DNA of 64,000 bases from Streptomyces sp. NBC_00663 (GTDB lineage Bacteria > Actinomycetota > Actinomycetes > Streptomycetales > Streptomycetaceae). Of this stretch, positions 16,684 through 24,984 are shown one piece after another; positions within the stretch are counted from its first letter, which is position 1; every line of letters starts with the position of its first letter. Below the pieces are notes generated by a model that worked only from the letters and a program-made list of their open reading frames with translations, made no database searches and had not been told where the DNA came from. Made by a program: the position numbers and the translations under genes. The stretch is taken from NCBI RefSeq assembly GCF_036226885.1, contig NZ_CP109027.1:2232001-2296000 (forward strand), written 5' to 3'.

Positions 16684-19600
16684 ATGCGCGTCACCTCTGT
16701 CGAGCCGACCGAGCTTTTCGTCGGCACCGCCGAGCAGCCGTACCAGGTGGTGGTCGCCGAGATCGAGCACGTCCCGGGCCGCCAGGTCCGCCTCACGGCC
16801 GAGGGCCCGGGCGTGCGGGGTGTCGGGGAGATCCTGGCCACCGTCGGCGAGGACGGCACCGCACGCGCCGAGATACCCGTGACCGGCGACGGCGAGCACG
16901 TCACGGTGACCGCGACCGACGGCACGGACATCGCCCGGCGCACCGCCCCCTTCACCGCCGCCGAACCCGGCTGGACCATGTTCATGGTCAGCCACTTCCA
17001 CTACGACCCCGTCTGGTGGAACACCCAGGCCGCCTACACCGAGACCTGGGACGTCGCCGACGACCCGGCCTCGACCGGTCTTCCGGCCCGTACCTTCGAC
17101 TCGCGCGGCCAGTCGGGCATGAGCCTGGTGCGGGCGCACTGCGATCTCGCCCGGCGCGACCCGGCGTACACCTTCGTGCTCGCGGAGGTCGACTACCTCA
17201 AGCCGTACTGGGACTCCTTCCCCGAGGAGCGCGCCTTCCTGCGTGAGCTGATCCGCACCGGCCGCGTCGAGATCATGGGCGGCACCTACAACGAGCCGAA
17301 CACCAATCTCACCGGCGCCGAGGCGACCGTACGCAACGCGCTGTACGGCGACGGATACCAGCGCGGGATCATGGGGTCGTCCCCCGAGACCGCCTGGCAG
17401 TTGGACGCGTTCGGGCACGATCCGCAGTTCCCGGGGCTGATGGCGGACGCCGGGATCACGTCGAGCTCGTGGGCGCGCGGGCCGTTCCACCAGTGGGGTC
17501 CGACCCTCTCCGTCTTCGGCGAGGAGCCGCGCGATCCCCGACGCATGCAGTTCCCGGCGGAGTTCGACTGGATCGCCCCCTCGGGGCGCGGGATCCTCAC
17601 CGCCTACATGGTCAACCACTACGGCGCTGGTTGGGCCATCGACAACGCTCCCACCCTGCCGGAAGCAGAACAGGCCGCCTTCAAGCTGTTCCGGGGTCTG
17701 AAGAAGGTCGCGCTCACGCGCAATGTGCTGCTTCCGGTGGGTGGGGACTACGCGCCGCCGTGCCGGTGGGTGATGGGCATCCACCGGGACTGGAACGAGC
17801 GGTACGTCTGGCCGCGGTTCGTCAGCGCGATCCCGCGCGACTTCTTCGCCGCGGTGCGGGCCGAGTTGGAGACGGAGGGGCGCAGGGCCTCGCCGCAGAC
17901 CCGGGACATGAACCCGGTCTACACCGGCAAGGACGTCTCCTACATCGACACCAAGCAGGCCCAGCGGTACGGCGAGACGCTCCTCGCCGACGCGGAGGCC
18001 TGGGCCACCCTCGCCTCCCTCGTCGCCGGGCACCCCTACCCGGACGCGGCGCTGGACAAGGCGTGGCGGCAGCTGATCTACGGTGCCCATCACGACGCGA
18101 TCACCGGCTCCGAGTCGGACCAGGTGTACATCGACCTGCTCACCGGCTGGCGGGAGTTGTACGACCTGGCGCGGGCGGTGCACGCCGACGCGACGGACGC
18201 GTTGGCCCGGCGGGTCGCTCAACTCCCGGGTTCCGCCGCCGACTTGGTGGTCTTCAACGCGGCCACCCGCGAGCGCCGGGACGTACTCGCCGTCCCCGAC
18301 CCCGGGTTGGTCCCGCTCGACGACACCGGTCTGCCGCTGCCCGCCGTGCGGGAGGAGGACGGCGAACTCCGGGTCGTCGTACCGGAGGTGCCGGGCCTCG
18401 GCCTCAAAGCCCTGCCGCTCGCCGAGGGTTCGGTGGCCGGGTGGGCGCCCGGGGAGGGGACGACGATCCGCAACGAGTTCTACGAGGTGACCGTCGACCC
18501 ATCGCGCGGCGGCGGCGTCAGCAGTCTGCGCCAGGACGGCCGCGAGCTGCTGCGCCCCGGTGACCTCGGTAACGAACTCGTCGTCCAGGAGGAGTACTCC
18601 AGGCATCCGCGCTTCGGCGAGGGCCCCTGGCACCTCACCCCGACCGGCGTCACCGCCGCGCGGAGCAGGGACGTCACGGCTGACATCGATGTCGAGCACT
18701 CGGCGGCGGGACAGCGCATCACCGTCCGCGCCGACCTCGGCCTCTTCCGCTACACCCAGCAACTGACCCTGTGGAAGGGCGTCGACCGGCTCGACGTCTC
18801 CACCACCGTCGACGGCTACGACGGCGCCGACCGGCTGATCCGGGTGCGCTGGCCGTCCGACGTGCGCGGCGGGCTGCCGGTGCACGAGGTGGCAGACGCG
18901 GTGATCGGGCGCGGGTTCGGGTTCGTGGAGGTCGACAGCGAACAGTTCCCGTGGACGCTCGACAACCCGGCCAACACCTGGTTCGGCCTGGGCTCGACCG
19001 CGAGGGTTGCCGTGCACGACGACTCGGGCAGGCTGCTCGGTCAACGGTCGGTGGGCGTGGCGGAGTTGGTGTACGTCGACTGGGACGCGGCCGGCGAGCT
19101 GGGCGCGCCCCTCGCGGCGGCCCTCGTGCGCGCCGGGGTGACCGCGACCTCGACCATCGCCGGCGGTCCCCGCTACGGCGACCTGGAGGTCGACTCCAAC
19201 CTCCCCGACCTCCGCATCGCCGTCGGTGGCCCCGACCACAACTCGGTGGTCGCCGAGGCCCTCGCCATGGACCCGGCCGCCGGACGTGAACTCCGGCGCC
19301 AGCTCGCCGAGTCGGGGGTGGCGGCCGTATGGGTCGCGCCGCGTGCCTCGCTGCGCGAGGAATGGATACCGGGCGCCGATCTGCGGGACCTGGAACGGCT
19401 GCCGCTGCTGGTGGTCGCGGACACCGGGGACGGCGCCAAGGCGGTCGACGCGCTGATCGCCGACCTCGACGACTTCACGGTGACGGCCACGGCGGCGGGC
19501 GGCGGCGAGGCCCTTCCGCCGGGCGACGCCTGGGACGGCCGAAGCTTCGCCGTGCTCAACCGGGGCACGCCCGGATGCGTCGTCACCACCTCCGGCGACC

Positions 19601-20898
19601 TCTACATGTCCCTCATGCGCTCCTGCACCGGCTGGCCCTCCGGCATCTGGGTCGACCCGCCCCGGCGCACGACCCCCGACGGCTCGGGGTTCCAGCTCCA
19701 ACGCTGGTCCCACACCTTCGAGTACGCCGTCGTGGCGGGCGAGGGCGACTGGCGCGACGGCGAACTCCCGGCCCGGGGGCATGAGTTCAACCACCCCCTG
19801 ACCGCGCGTCTGCGCACTGCCGCCGAGGCCCCCGTACTGCCCCGCAGGGGCGCGCTGCTGGAACTGGAGCCCGCGGGCGAGGTCCTCCTCGACGCCCTCA
19901 AGCCGGCCGGTTCACCGCTCGCCCGGGGCAGCGTGCAGCGGGCGGACCCCGGACGCGGGATCGTGATCCGGATGCACGAGGTGAACGGACGGGAGGTGCG
20001 GGCACGCGTGCGCGGGCCCCTCGGCTGGACCGAGGGCGCCCGGACCGACGTACTGGAGACACCCGGGGAACCGCTGGCGCCGGACGCGAACGGCGTCCTG
20101 GACGTCGCCCTCAACGGCTTCGAAGTGGCGACGGTCCTGGCCACGCCCACCGAAGCGGCACCCGCGTCACCGGATCAGGGCATCGCCGCCCACGAGCCCG
20201 CCCAGCCGATCCACACCCGCTACTGGCTCCACAACTCAGGTCCCGCGCCGCGCGGCAACATGCCGGTGACCGTGTACGCCTCCCCCACCGCCCTCACCGT
20301 CTCCGGGCCCGTCACGGCAACGGTCCGCATCGCCTCGGAACTCACCGACGCCCCCGTGTCGGGCACGGTGACCTTCGAGGTCCCGCCCGGCTGGCTGGCC
20401 GAACCCGCGGAACTCCCGTACGCGCTGGGCCCCGGCGGCTTCTCCCTCGCCGAGGTCACGGTGACCCCGCCCCCGGACGCCGAGCCCGGCAGACACCGGC
20501 TCGCGGCCCGGCTGACGTATGGCGGGCAGACGTACGAGGACGTCGTGGCCCTGGATGTGCCGGGCGGGCCTCCGGCGGGGCCGACGCTGGTGTGTGACTT
20601 GGGAGTTGAGCGGGTTTCCGTGAGGCGGGGCGAGCGCGTCCTCGTACCGGTGAGACTGCGCAACACCACGCTCGGCGCGATCAGCGGCCAGCTGTGGGCG
20701 GTGTCTTCGTGGGGCACCTGGGCGGGGGTCCGACCCGGCCTCCAGGGGTTCACCGTGGCGGCGGGGCAGGAGCTGGAGTGCGTGATCGAGGTGGACGGCT
20801 CGGCGGTGCCACCGGGTTCGTACTGGCTGATGGCAAAGGTCGGATGGGACGGCTGTGTCGCCTATACGGAGGCGGTGGAGCTGGAGGTGACGCGGTGA
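16684..20898 (+). CDS. GH38 alpha-mannosidase
   Basis: A 1404-residue enzyme without a signal peptide. After an N-terminal beta domain (~1-95) the GH38 catalytic domain starts with the zinc-binding MVSHFHYDPVWW. The nucleophile region is QLDAFGHDPQFP and a further zinc-ligand motif is GAHHDAITGSESDQ (~residue 470). The central and C-terminal beta-sandwich domains follow, ending in NEW3-like folds. The length exceeds the common ~1000-residue bacterial GH38 because of these extra beta domains. The ATG at 16684 follows GTAGGAGA. It would strip alpha-mannosyl residues from imported or shed N-glycans. Its stop overlaps the next GTG start (GTGA). Confidence 0.94.
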   Translation: MRVTSVEPTELFVGTAEQPYQVVVAEIEHVPGRQVRLTAEGPGVRGVGEILATVGEDGTARAEIPVTGDGEHVTVTATDGTDIARRTAPFTAAEPGWTMFMVSHFHYDPVWWNTQAAYTETWDVADDPASTGLPARTFDSRGQSGMSLVRAHCDLARRDPAYTFVLAEVDYLKPYWDSFPEERAFLRELIRTGRVEIMGGTYNEPNTNLTGAEATVRNALYGDGYQRGIMGSSPETAWQLDAFGHDPQFPGLMADAGITSSSWARGPFHQWGPTLSVFGEEPRDPRRMQFPAEFDWIAPSGRGILTAYMVNHYGAGWAIDNAPTLPEAEQAAFKLFRGLKKVALTRNVLLPVGGDYAPPCRWVMGIHRDWNERYVWPRFVSAIPRDFFAAVRAELETEGRRASPQTRDMNPVYTGKDVSYIDTKQAQRYGETLLADAEAWATLASLVAGHPYPDAALDKAWRQLIYGAHHDAITGSESDQVYIDLLTGWRELYDLARAVHADATDALARRVAQLPGSAADLVVFNAATRERRDVLAVPDPGLVPLDDTGLPLPAVREEDGELRVVVPEVPGLGLKALPLAEGSVAGWAPGEGTTIRNEFYEVTVDPSRGGGVSSLRQDGRELLRPGDLGNELVVQEEYSRHPRFGEGPWHLTPTGVTAARSRDVTADIDVEHSAAGQRITVRADLGLFRYTQQLTLWKGVDRLDVSTTVDGYDGADRLIRVRWPSDVRGGLPVHEVADAVIGRGFGFVEVDSEQFPWTLDNPANTWFGLGSTARVAVHDDSGRLLGQRSVGVAELVYVDWDAAGELGAPLAAALVRAGVTATSTIAGGPRYGDLEVDSNLPDLRIAVGGPDHNSVVAEALAMDPAAGRELRRQLAESGVAAVWVAPRASLREEWIPGADLRDLERLPLLVVADTGDGAKAVDALIADLDDFTVTATAAGGGEALPPGDAWDGRSFAVLNRGTPGCVVTTSGDLYMSLMRSCTGWPSGIWVDPPRRTTPDGSGFQLQRWSHTFEYAVVAGEGDWRDGELPARGHEFNHPLTARLRTAAEAPVLPRRGALLELEPAGEVLLDALKPAGSPLARGSVQRADPGRGIVIRMHEVNGREVRARVRGPLGWTEGARTDVLETPGEPLAPDANGVLDVALNGFEVATVLATPTEAAPASPDQGIAAHEPAQPIHTRYWLHNSGPAPRGNMPVTVYASPTALTVSGPVTATVRIASELTDAPVSGTVTFEVPPGWLAEPAELPYALGPGGFSLAEVTVTPPPDAEPGRHRLAARLTYGGQTYEDVVALDVPGGPPAGPTLVCDLGVERVSVRRGERVLVPVRLRNTTLGAISGQLWAVSSWGTWAGVRPGLQGFTVAAGQELECVIEVDGSAVPPGSYWLMAKVGWDGCVAYTEAVELEVTR

Positions 20899-21605
20899 CG
20901 GAGCATGATGCCGCTGTAGTACATGGCGAGCCGATCCCAGAGGCACGCATAGAGGCCTTCCTGAAAAGCGCCGGCTGGGCCACGTCCGTAAGGGGCGCGG
21001 GGCTGTATCAATGTGCGGCTCCGCCGCGGGGCGCGACCGGCCACGACGAAGTCGCACACACCCACCGGCACACCGCGGCACCTCCCTCCGACCGCCGAGC
21101 CCGCGACGAAAGACAACGCCGCCGCTGGGCCACCCAGGTGGTCGTCACCGACGAACTCGCCCGCAGGGCCTGCGCCGCCCGAGGCCTCGAACCCCCACCC
21201 GAGGCCTCACCAACCCTCGTCGCCGAGTCCGACGTGGCCGACCTGGGCAGCATCGTCGCCACGGCCCTCGCTCACTCCCCCGCCGCCCGCACCCTCCTGG
21301 CCGAGCTGGAGCGCGAGCAACCCGTCCCCGAGGAGGCGGCCTGGGAGTACTACACCCGCAACCGGGACCGCTACCTCACCCCGGACGCCCTCAGGCGCGG
21401 TGTGAACCCCTTCCACGGGGCCACGGACGCGGACTTCGTACCGTACGAGCGCGCCCGCGACGGCATCACCGCGGAGCTGCGCCGCGCCGCAGGCCAACGC
21501 GCCTTCTTCGACTGGCTCGACCGGGCCCGGGCCAAAGTGACGTACGCGCCGGGACACGAGCACCCGGGCGACCCGTCCCACCCCGATCACGAGCACCGGC
21601 ACTGA
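20895..21605 (+). CDS. Uncharacterised protein with PpiC-like C-terminus, carrying an in-frame repeat insertion
   Basis: A 236-residue soluble protein of no assigned function. The GTG at 20895 overlaps the mannosidase stop by four bases. The C-terminal half (EEAAWEYYTRNRDRYLTPDA ... RRAFFDWLDRARAKV) resembles the chaperone-like part of peptidyl-prolyl isomerases of the parvulin type, and the tail is His-rich (GHEHPGDPSHPDHEHRH), possibly metal-binding. Codons 33-51 are encoded by a dispersed repeat of the kind normally found between genes, giving the peptide GAGLYQCAAPPRGATGHDE. That segment is therefore unlikely to be ancestral. The protein does not belong to an obvious glycan-degrading family, so its place in this operon is unexplained. 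Confidence 0.75.
   Translation: MTEHDAAVVHGEPIPEARIEAFLKSAGWATSVRGAGLYQCAAPPRGATGHDEVAHTHRHTAAPPSDRRARDERQRRRWATQVVVTDELARRACAARGLEPPPEASPTLVAESDVADLGSIVATALAHSPAARTLLAELEREQPVPEEAAWEYYTRNRDRYLTPDALRRGVNPFHGATDADFVPYERARDGITAELRRAAGQRAFFDWLDRARAKVTYAPGHEHPGDPSHPDHEHRH
20991..21047 (+). repeat. Dispersed Streptomyces-type repeat, long form, inside a gene
   Basis: The copy starts AGGGGCGCGGGGCTGTATCA and continues to GACCGGCCACGACG, with an internal hairpin GCGGC-TCC-GCCGC. The inverted copy at 60590-60645 matches it with a few substitutions. Here it lies inside the 20895-21605 reading frame and keeps it open, whereas the other three copies in the window are intergenic. Confidence 0.7.
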
Positions 21606-21700
21606 GCCGGCCTCGAGAACGGCATCCAAACGCAACACGGCAAACCATTGACCTCCGATGAATTCTGGTCCACCTTTTCATCAATCAGAGTCCAAGTTGG

Positions 21701-21712
21701 TGATTTGAACCA
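21701..21712 (+). promoter_or_regulatory. Candidate glycan-regulon site upstream of ABC importer
   Basis: TGATTTGAACCA, followed by G, is identical over 13 bases to the site upstream of the sugar-kinase gene (28205-28216, opposite strand), and has the same orientation relative to the gene it precedes. It ends 16 bases before the substrate-binding-protein ATG, just ahead of the AGAGGAC ribosome-binding site. It is an imperfect palindrome of the form TGRTTYRAAYCA. Confidence 0.6.
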
Positions 21713-21728
21713 GCCGAGAGGACAGTTC

Positions 21729-23105
21729 ATGCGTGCGAAGAGACTGACCGGATCCCTTGCCTGTCTCGCGGTCCTGACGCTGACGGCCGCCGGGTGCGGC
21801 CTGTCGGGCGGGGGTTCCGGGGACGGGGACGCCACGGCGGGCGGTTGCAAGGTCGACAAGGGCAACGTCGGGTCGGGGAAGCTGACCGGGGACGTCAAGG
21901 GCACGATCACCTTCCAGACCACCAACTTGAAGAAAGACTTCGGGGACTTCTTCAACGGAGTGATCGCCGACTTCGAGAAGGCCCACGCCGACACCAAGGT
22001 CAAGTGGATCGACGACCCCGGCGACAACACCTTCACCAGCCGCACGGTCGCCGACGCCCAGGCCTGCACGCTGGCGGACGTCATCAACGTCAACGCGCCG
22101 ACGGCGACGGCCCTCACCAAGGCCGGCTACCTGCTCGACGTCGGCACCAAGGACCCGGACGCGTCCAAGCCCTTCGTCCCGTCGTTCTGGAAGTCCGGCA
22201 CCTTCAAGAACGCCGACGGCAAGGCCATCCACACCACGCTGCCCTGGTACACCGGCGGCGTCGTCCTGACGTACAACAAGGACCTGCTGGAGAAGGCCGG
22301 CGTCGACCCGGCGAAGCCGCCGACCACGCTGTTCGGGCTGTTCGCCGACTACGAGAAGGTCGCCAAGGCGGGCGACGGCAAGTTCTACGCCACCATGGCC
22401 AACCCGATCTGGCGCATCCCGTCCGACTTCGACCAGATGGGCATCAAGGTCCTGTCCAGCGACGGCAAGTCCGCCGTGTTCGGGGACGATCCGCGCACCA
22501 CCCAGTGGGTCGCGTGGATGGCGAAGCTGTACAAGGCGGGCGCGATGCCGAAGGACTCGCTGTCCTCCAGCAACGACCCGTCCACGCTCTACAGCCAGGG
22601 CAAGGTGGCCTACGGTTCGACGAACCCGAGCTTCGTGCGGTTCGTGAAGCAGAACAGCCCGTCGGTGTACGACAAGACGGCCGTCGGCCAGCAGCCCTAC
22701 GACGCGCTCGGCCGTGCCTCCGCCGGCGCCCCGCAGTACATATCGGTCGCCGCGACCAGCAAGAACGCGCCCACGGCACTGTCGTTCGCGGAGTTCCTCA
22801 CCAACGCCGAGAACCAGACGGCCTGGTGCAAGGACCCGGCCGTGGTGATCTTCCCGACCACCACCGAGTCGCTCAACGACCCGTTCTTCCAGAACGTCAC
22901 CGGCAGCGACCCGTTCTCCCAGGCCCGCAAGCTCGTCGCCGACCAGCTCAAGACGGCCAGCACCAACCAGACCAACCTCTCCCCGGCCGTGCAGAACGCG
23001 ATCGTGTCGCAGGTGCAGCTGGCCATGCAGGGCAAGAAGAGCGCGGCCGACGCCGTCAAGGACGCCCAGGAGAAGGCCAACGAGCTGCTGAAGCAGGCGG
23101 GTTGA
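21729..23105 (+). CDS. ABC sugar-importer substrate-binding lipoprotein
   Basis: A 458-residue extracytoplasmic solute-binding protein. The signal peptide MRAKRLTGSLACLAVLTLTA leads to a lipobox AAGC, so the mature protein is anchored by its N-terminal Cys. The fold is that of the family 1 / MalE-type sugar binders (KGTITFQTTNLKKDF near the start; SVAATSKNAPTALSFAEFL later). The ATG at 21729 follows AGAGGAC. It is the first gene of an importer operon with two permeases. The flanking mannosidase, kinase and hexosaminidases suggest the ligand is an N-glycan-derived oligosaccharide or Man-GlcNAc; this is inference. Confidence 0.94.
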   Translation: MRAKRLTGSLACLAVLTLTAAGCGLSGGGSGDGDATAGGCKVDKGNVGSGKLTGDVKGTITFQTTNLKKDFGDFFNGVIADFEKAHADTKVKWIDDPGDNTFTSRTVADAQACTLADVINVNAPTATALTKAGYLLDVGTKDPDASKPFVPSFWKSGTFKNADGKAIHTTLPWYTGGVVLTYNKDLLEKAGVDPAKPPTTLFGLFADYEKVAKAGDGKFYATMANPIWRIPSDFDQMGIKVLSSDGKSAVFGDDPRTTQWVAWMAKLYKAGAMPKDSLSSSNDPSTLYSQGKVAYGSTNPSFVRFVKQNSPSVYDKTAVGQQPYDALGRASAGAPQYISVAATSKNAPTALSFAEFLTNAENQTAWCKDPAVVIFPTTTESLNDPFFQNVTGSDPFSQARKLVADQLKTASTNQTNLSPAVQNAIVSQVQLAMQGKKSAADAVKDAQEKANELLKQAG

Positions 23106-23107
23106 CG

Positions 23108-24109
23108 GTGACGGTTCAGATCACGAAGCCGGTTCCGGTGCCCGGTACAAAGCCATCTGTGCCGGGCCCGGCCCCCTCCCGCCTCCGGGCGTTGCTGCCC
23201 GGCCCGGCCGCCGGGGCCAACGGGGCGGCGATGTACCGGCGTTGGTGGCTGCCCTGGCTGTGGACGGCACCCGCGATCGGGTGCGCGGTGGTCTTCGGGG
23301 TCTTCCCGTTCCTCAACACCGTGCTGCTGTCGTTCACGGACGCCAAGCCGCTGGGCGGCGCCGCGAGCTTCGTCGGACTCGACAACTACACACGGATGCT
23401 GGACGACTCCGACTTCTGGCTGGCGACCCGCAACAGCGTCCTGTACGCCGTCATCGTCGTCCCGCTGATGGTACTGCTGCCGCTGCTGCTCGCCGTGCTG
23501 GTGGAGAAGAACCTCCCCGGCATCGGCTTCTTCCGCTCCGCCTTCTACACGCCGGTGCTCGCCTCCAGCGTGGTCGTGGGCCTGAGCTGGCAGTGGCTGC
23601 TGGCGGACGACGGGCTGGTGAACACCTGGCTCGAGAAAGCCCACTTGATCAGGTCGGCCATCCCGTTCCTGTCCGACTCCTGGCTGATCCTGCTGTCCGC
23701 CATGGGCCTGACCCTGTGGAAGGGCCTCGGCTGGTACATGGTCTTCTACCTGGCCGCCCTCGGCAACGTGCCCAAGGAACTGCACGAGGCGGCCCAGATG
23801 GACGGCGCCGGCGCGGTCCGCCGCTTCTGGCACATCACGATCCCCGGTGTACGCCAGGCCATGATGCTCGTCGGCACCCTCACCGGCATCGGCTCGCTCC
23901 GCGTCTTCACCGAGATCTACATGCTCGGCAGCTCCACCGGAGGCCCCGGCGGCGCCGACCGCACCCTGCCGTTCTACATCCGGGACGTCGGCCTGGACCC
24001 CATCACGGGCAACGCCGGTTACGGCTCGGCCGTCAGCGTGGCCCTGTTCGCGCTGACGCTGGGGCTCACCCTGCTGGCGCAGCGCCTGACGAAGGAGGAC
24101 GAGTCGTGA
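23108..24109 (+). CDS. ABC sugar-importer permease (MalF type)
   Basis: A 333-residue inner-membrane subunit with six to seven membrane helices. The EAA loop is NVPKELHEAAQMDGAGAVRR, which docks the ATPase. The GTG at 23108 lies three bases after the preceding stop; a TTG at 23102 overlapping that stop is an alternative start. The N-terminal 40 residues are Pro-rich and cytoplasmic. It pairs with the next permease, whose GTG overlaps this stop. No ATP-binding gene is present in the operon. In Streptomyces such importers commonly share the multipurpose ATPase MsiK, encoded elsewhere, which probably applies here. Confidence 0.93.
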   Translation: MTVQITKPVPVPGTKPSVPGPAPSRLRALLPGPAAGANGAAMYRRWWLPWLWTAPAIGCAVVFGVFPFLNTVLLSFTDAKPLGGAASFVGLDNYTRMLDDSDFWLATRNSVLYAVIVVPLMVLLPLLLAVLVEKNLPGIGFFRSAFYTPVLASSVVVGLSWQWLLADDGLVNTWLEKAHLIRSAIPFLSDSWLILLSAMGLTLWKGLGWYMVFYLAALGNVPKELHEAAQMDGAGAVRRFWHITIPGVRQAMMLVGTLTGIGSLRVFTEIYMLGSSTGGPGGADRTLPFYIRDVGLDPITGNAGYGSAVSVALFALTLGLTLLAQRLTKEDES

Positions 24110-24984
24110 CGACGGCCGTGGAGAAGCGCCGCCGGCTGCTGCCCCGCTGGGGCGACTACGGCAGACCGCGCGAACTCGTCGTCCGCTACCTGCTGTTGTT
24201 CCTCGTCCTCGGCCTCACGGTCGGCCCGCTGGTCTGGCAGCTGCTGGCCTCCCTGAAGAGCACGAGCGAGGACGTCTTCGGCGCGGACGCCACCCTGCTC
24301 CCGCACCACCCGACCCTGCGCGCCTACCGCACGGTCTTCGACCAGGTGCCGGTGTGGTCGTACATCAGGAACAGCCTGATCGTGGTCGCCCTGTCGATCA
24401 CCAGTCAGCTGGTCTTCTCCACCACGGCCGGCTACATGCTCTCCAAGCCCGGCTGGAAGGGCCGCAAGGCGGTCTGGGTGGTCCTCATCGCCTCGATGAT
24501 GTTCCCCTTCGAGTCGATCATGGTGTCGCTGTTCCTGAGCATCCGCGACCTGGGCCTGGTCGACAGCCTGGCGGGCGTGTGGCTGCCCGGTTTCGTGGGC
24601 GCCATCAACGTCCTCCTCATGCGCGGCGCGTTCCTCGCGGTCCCGCGCGAGATCGAGGACTCGGCGATGCTCGACGGCGCCAACGAATGGCAGCGCTTCC
24701 GCCACCTCTATCTGCCCTCCGCCTGGGGCGCGATCATGGTGGTCGTCATCAACACCTTCATCAGCGCCTGGGACGACTTCCTGTGGCCACTGATCGTGCT
24801 GCGCTCGGAAGGCAACATGACGCTGACACTGGGCCTTTCACGACTCCAGTCGTCGTCGTTCGGCTACGACCAGCGGATGGTGATGGCCGGTTCGGTGATC
24901 TCCGTGATCCCGGTGCTGGTGCTGTTCGTGATCACGCAGCGGTGGTTCTACAAGGGTGTCTCGTCGGGAGCCGTCAAGATCTGA
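24106..24984 (+). CDS. ABC sugar-importer permease (MalG type)
   Basis: A 292-residue membrane protein with six helices. The EAA loop is VPREIEDSAMLDGANEWQ. The GTG at 24106 overlaps the upstream stop (GTGA) and is preceded by AAGGAGGA, so the start is firm. It ends with RWFYKGVSSGAVKI, the usual MalG-type tail that is followed by a stop. The gene is convergent with the GH3 gene, and the two coding sequences overlap by 11 bases at their 3' ends, leaving no room for a separate terminator. Confidence 0.94.
   Translation: MTTAVEKRRRLLPRWGDYGRPRELVVRYLLLFLVLGLTVGPLVWQLLASLKSTSEDVFGADATLLPHHPTLRAYRTVFDQVPVWSYIRNSLIVVALSITSQLVFSTTAGYMLSKPGWKGRKAVWVVLIASMMFPFESIMVSLFLSIRDLGLVDSLAGVWLPGFVGAINVLLMRGAFLAVPREIEDSAMLDGANEWQRFRHLYLPSAWGAIMVVVINTFISAWDDFLWPLIVLRSEGNMTLTLGLSRLQSSSFGYDQRMVMAGSVISVIPVLVLFVITQRWFYKGVSSGAVKI

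Noticed and set aside
21661..21680. TTCTGGTCCACC as a DasR-type site
   Set aside because: Only one half resembles the DasR element; the second arm is absent, and no DasR-like palindrome was seen elsewhere in the glycan locus.
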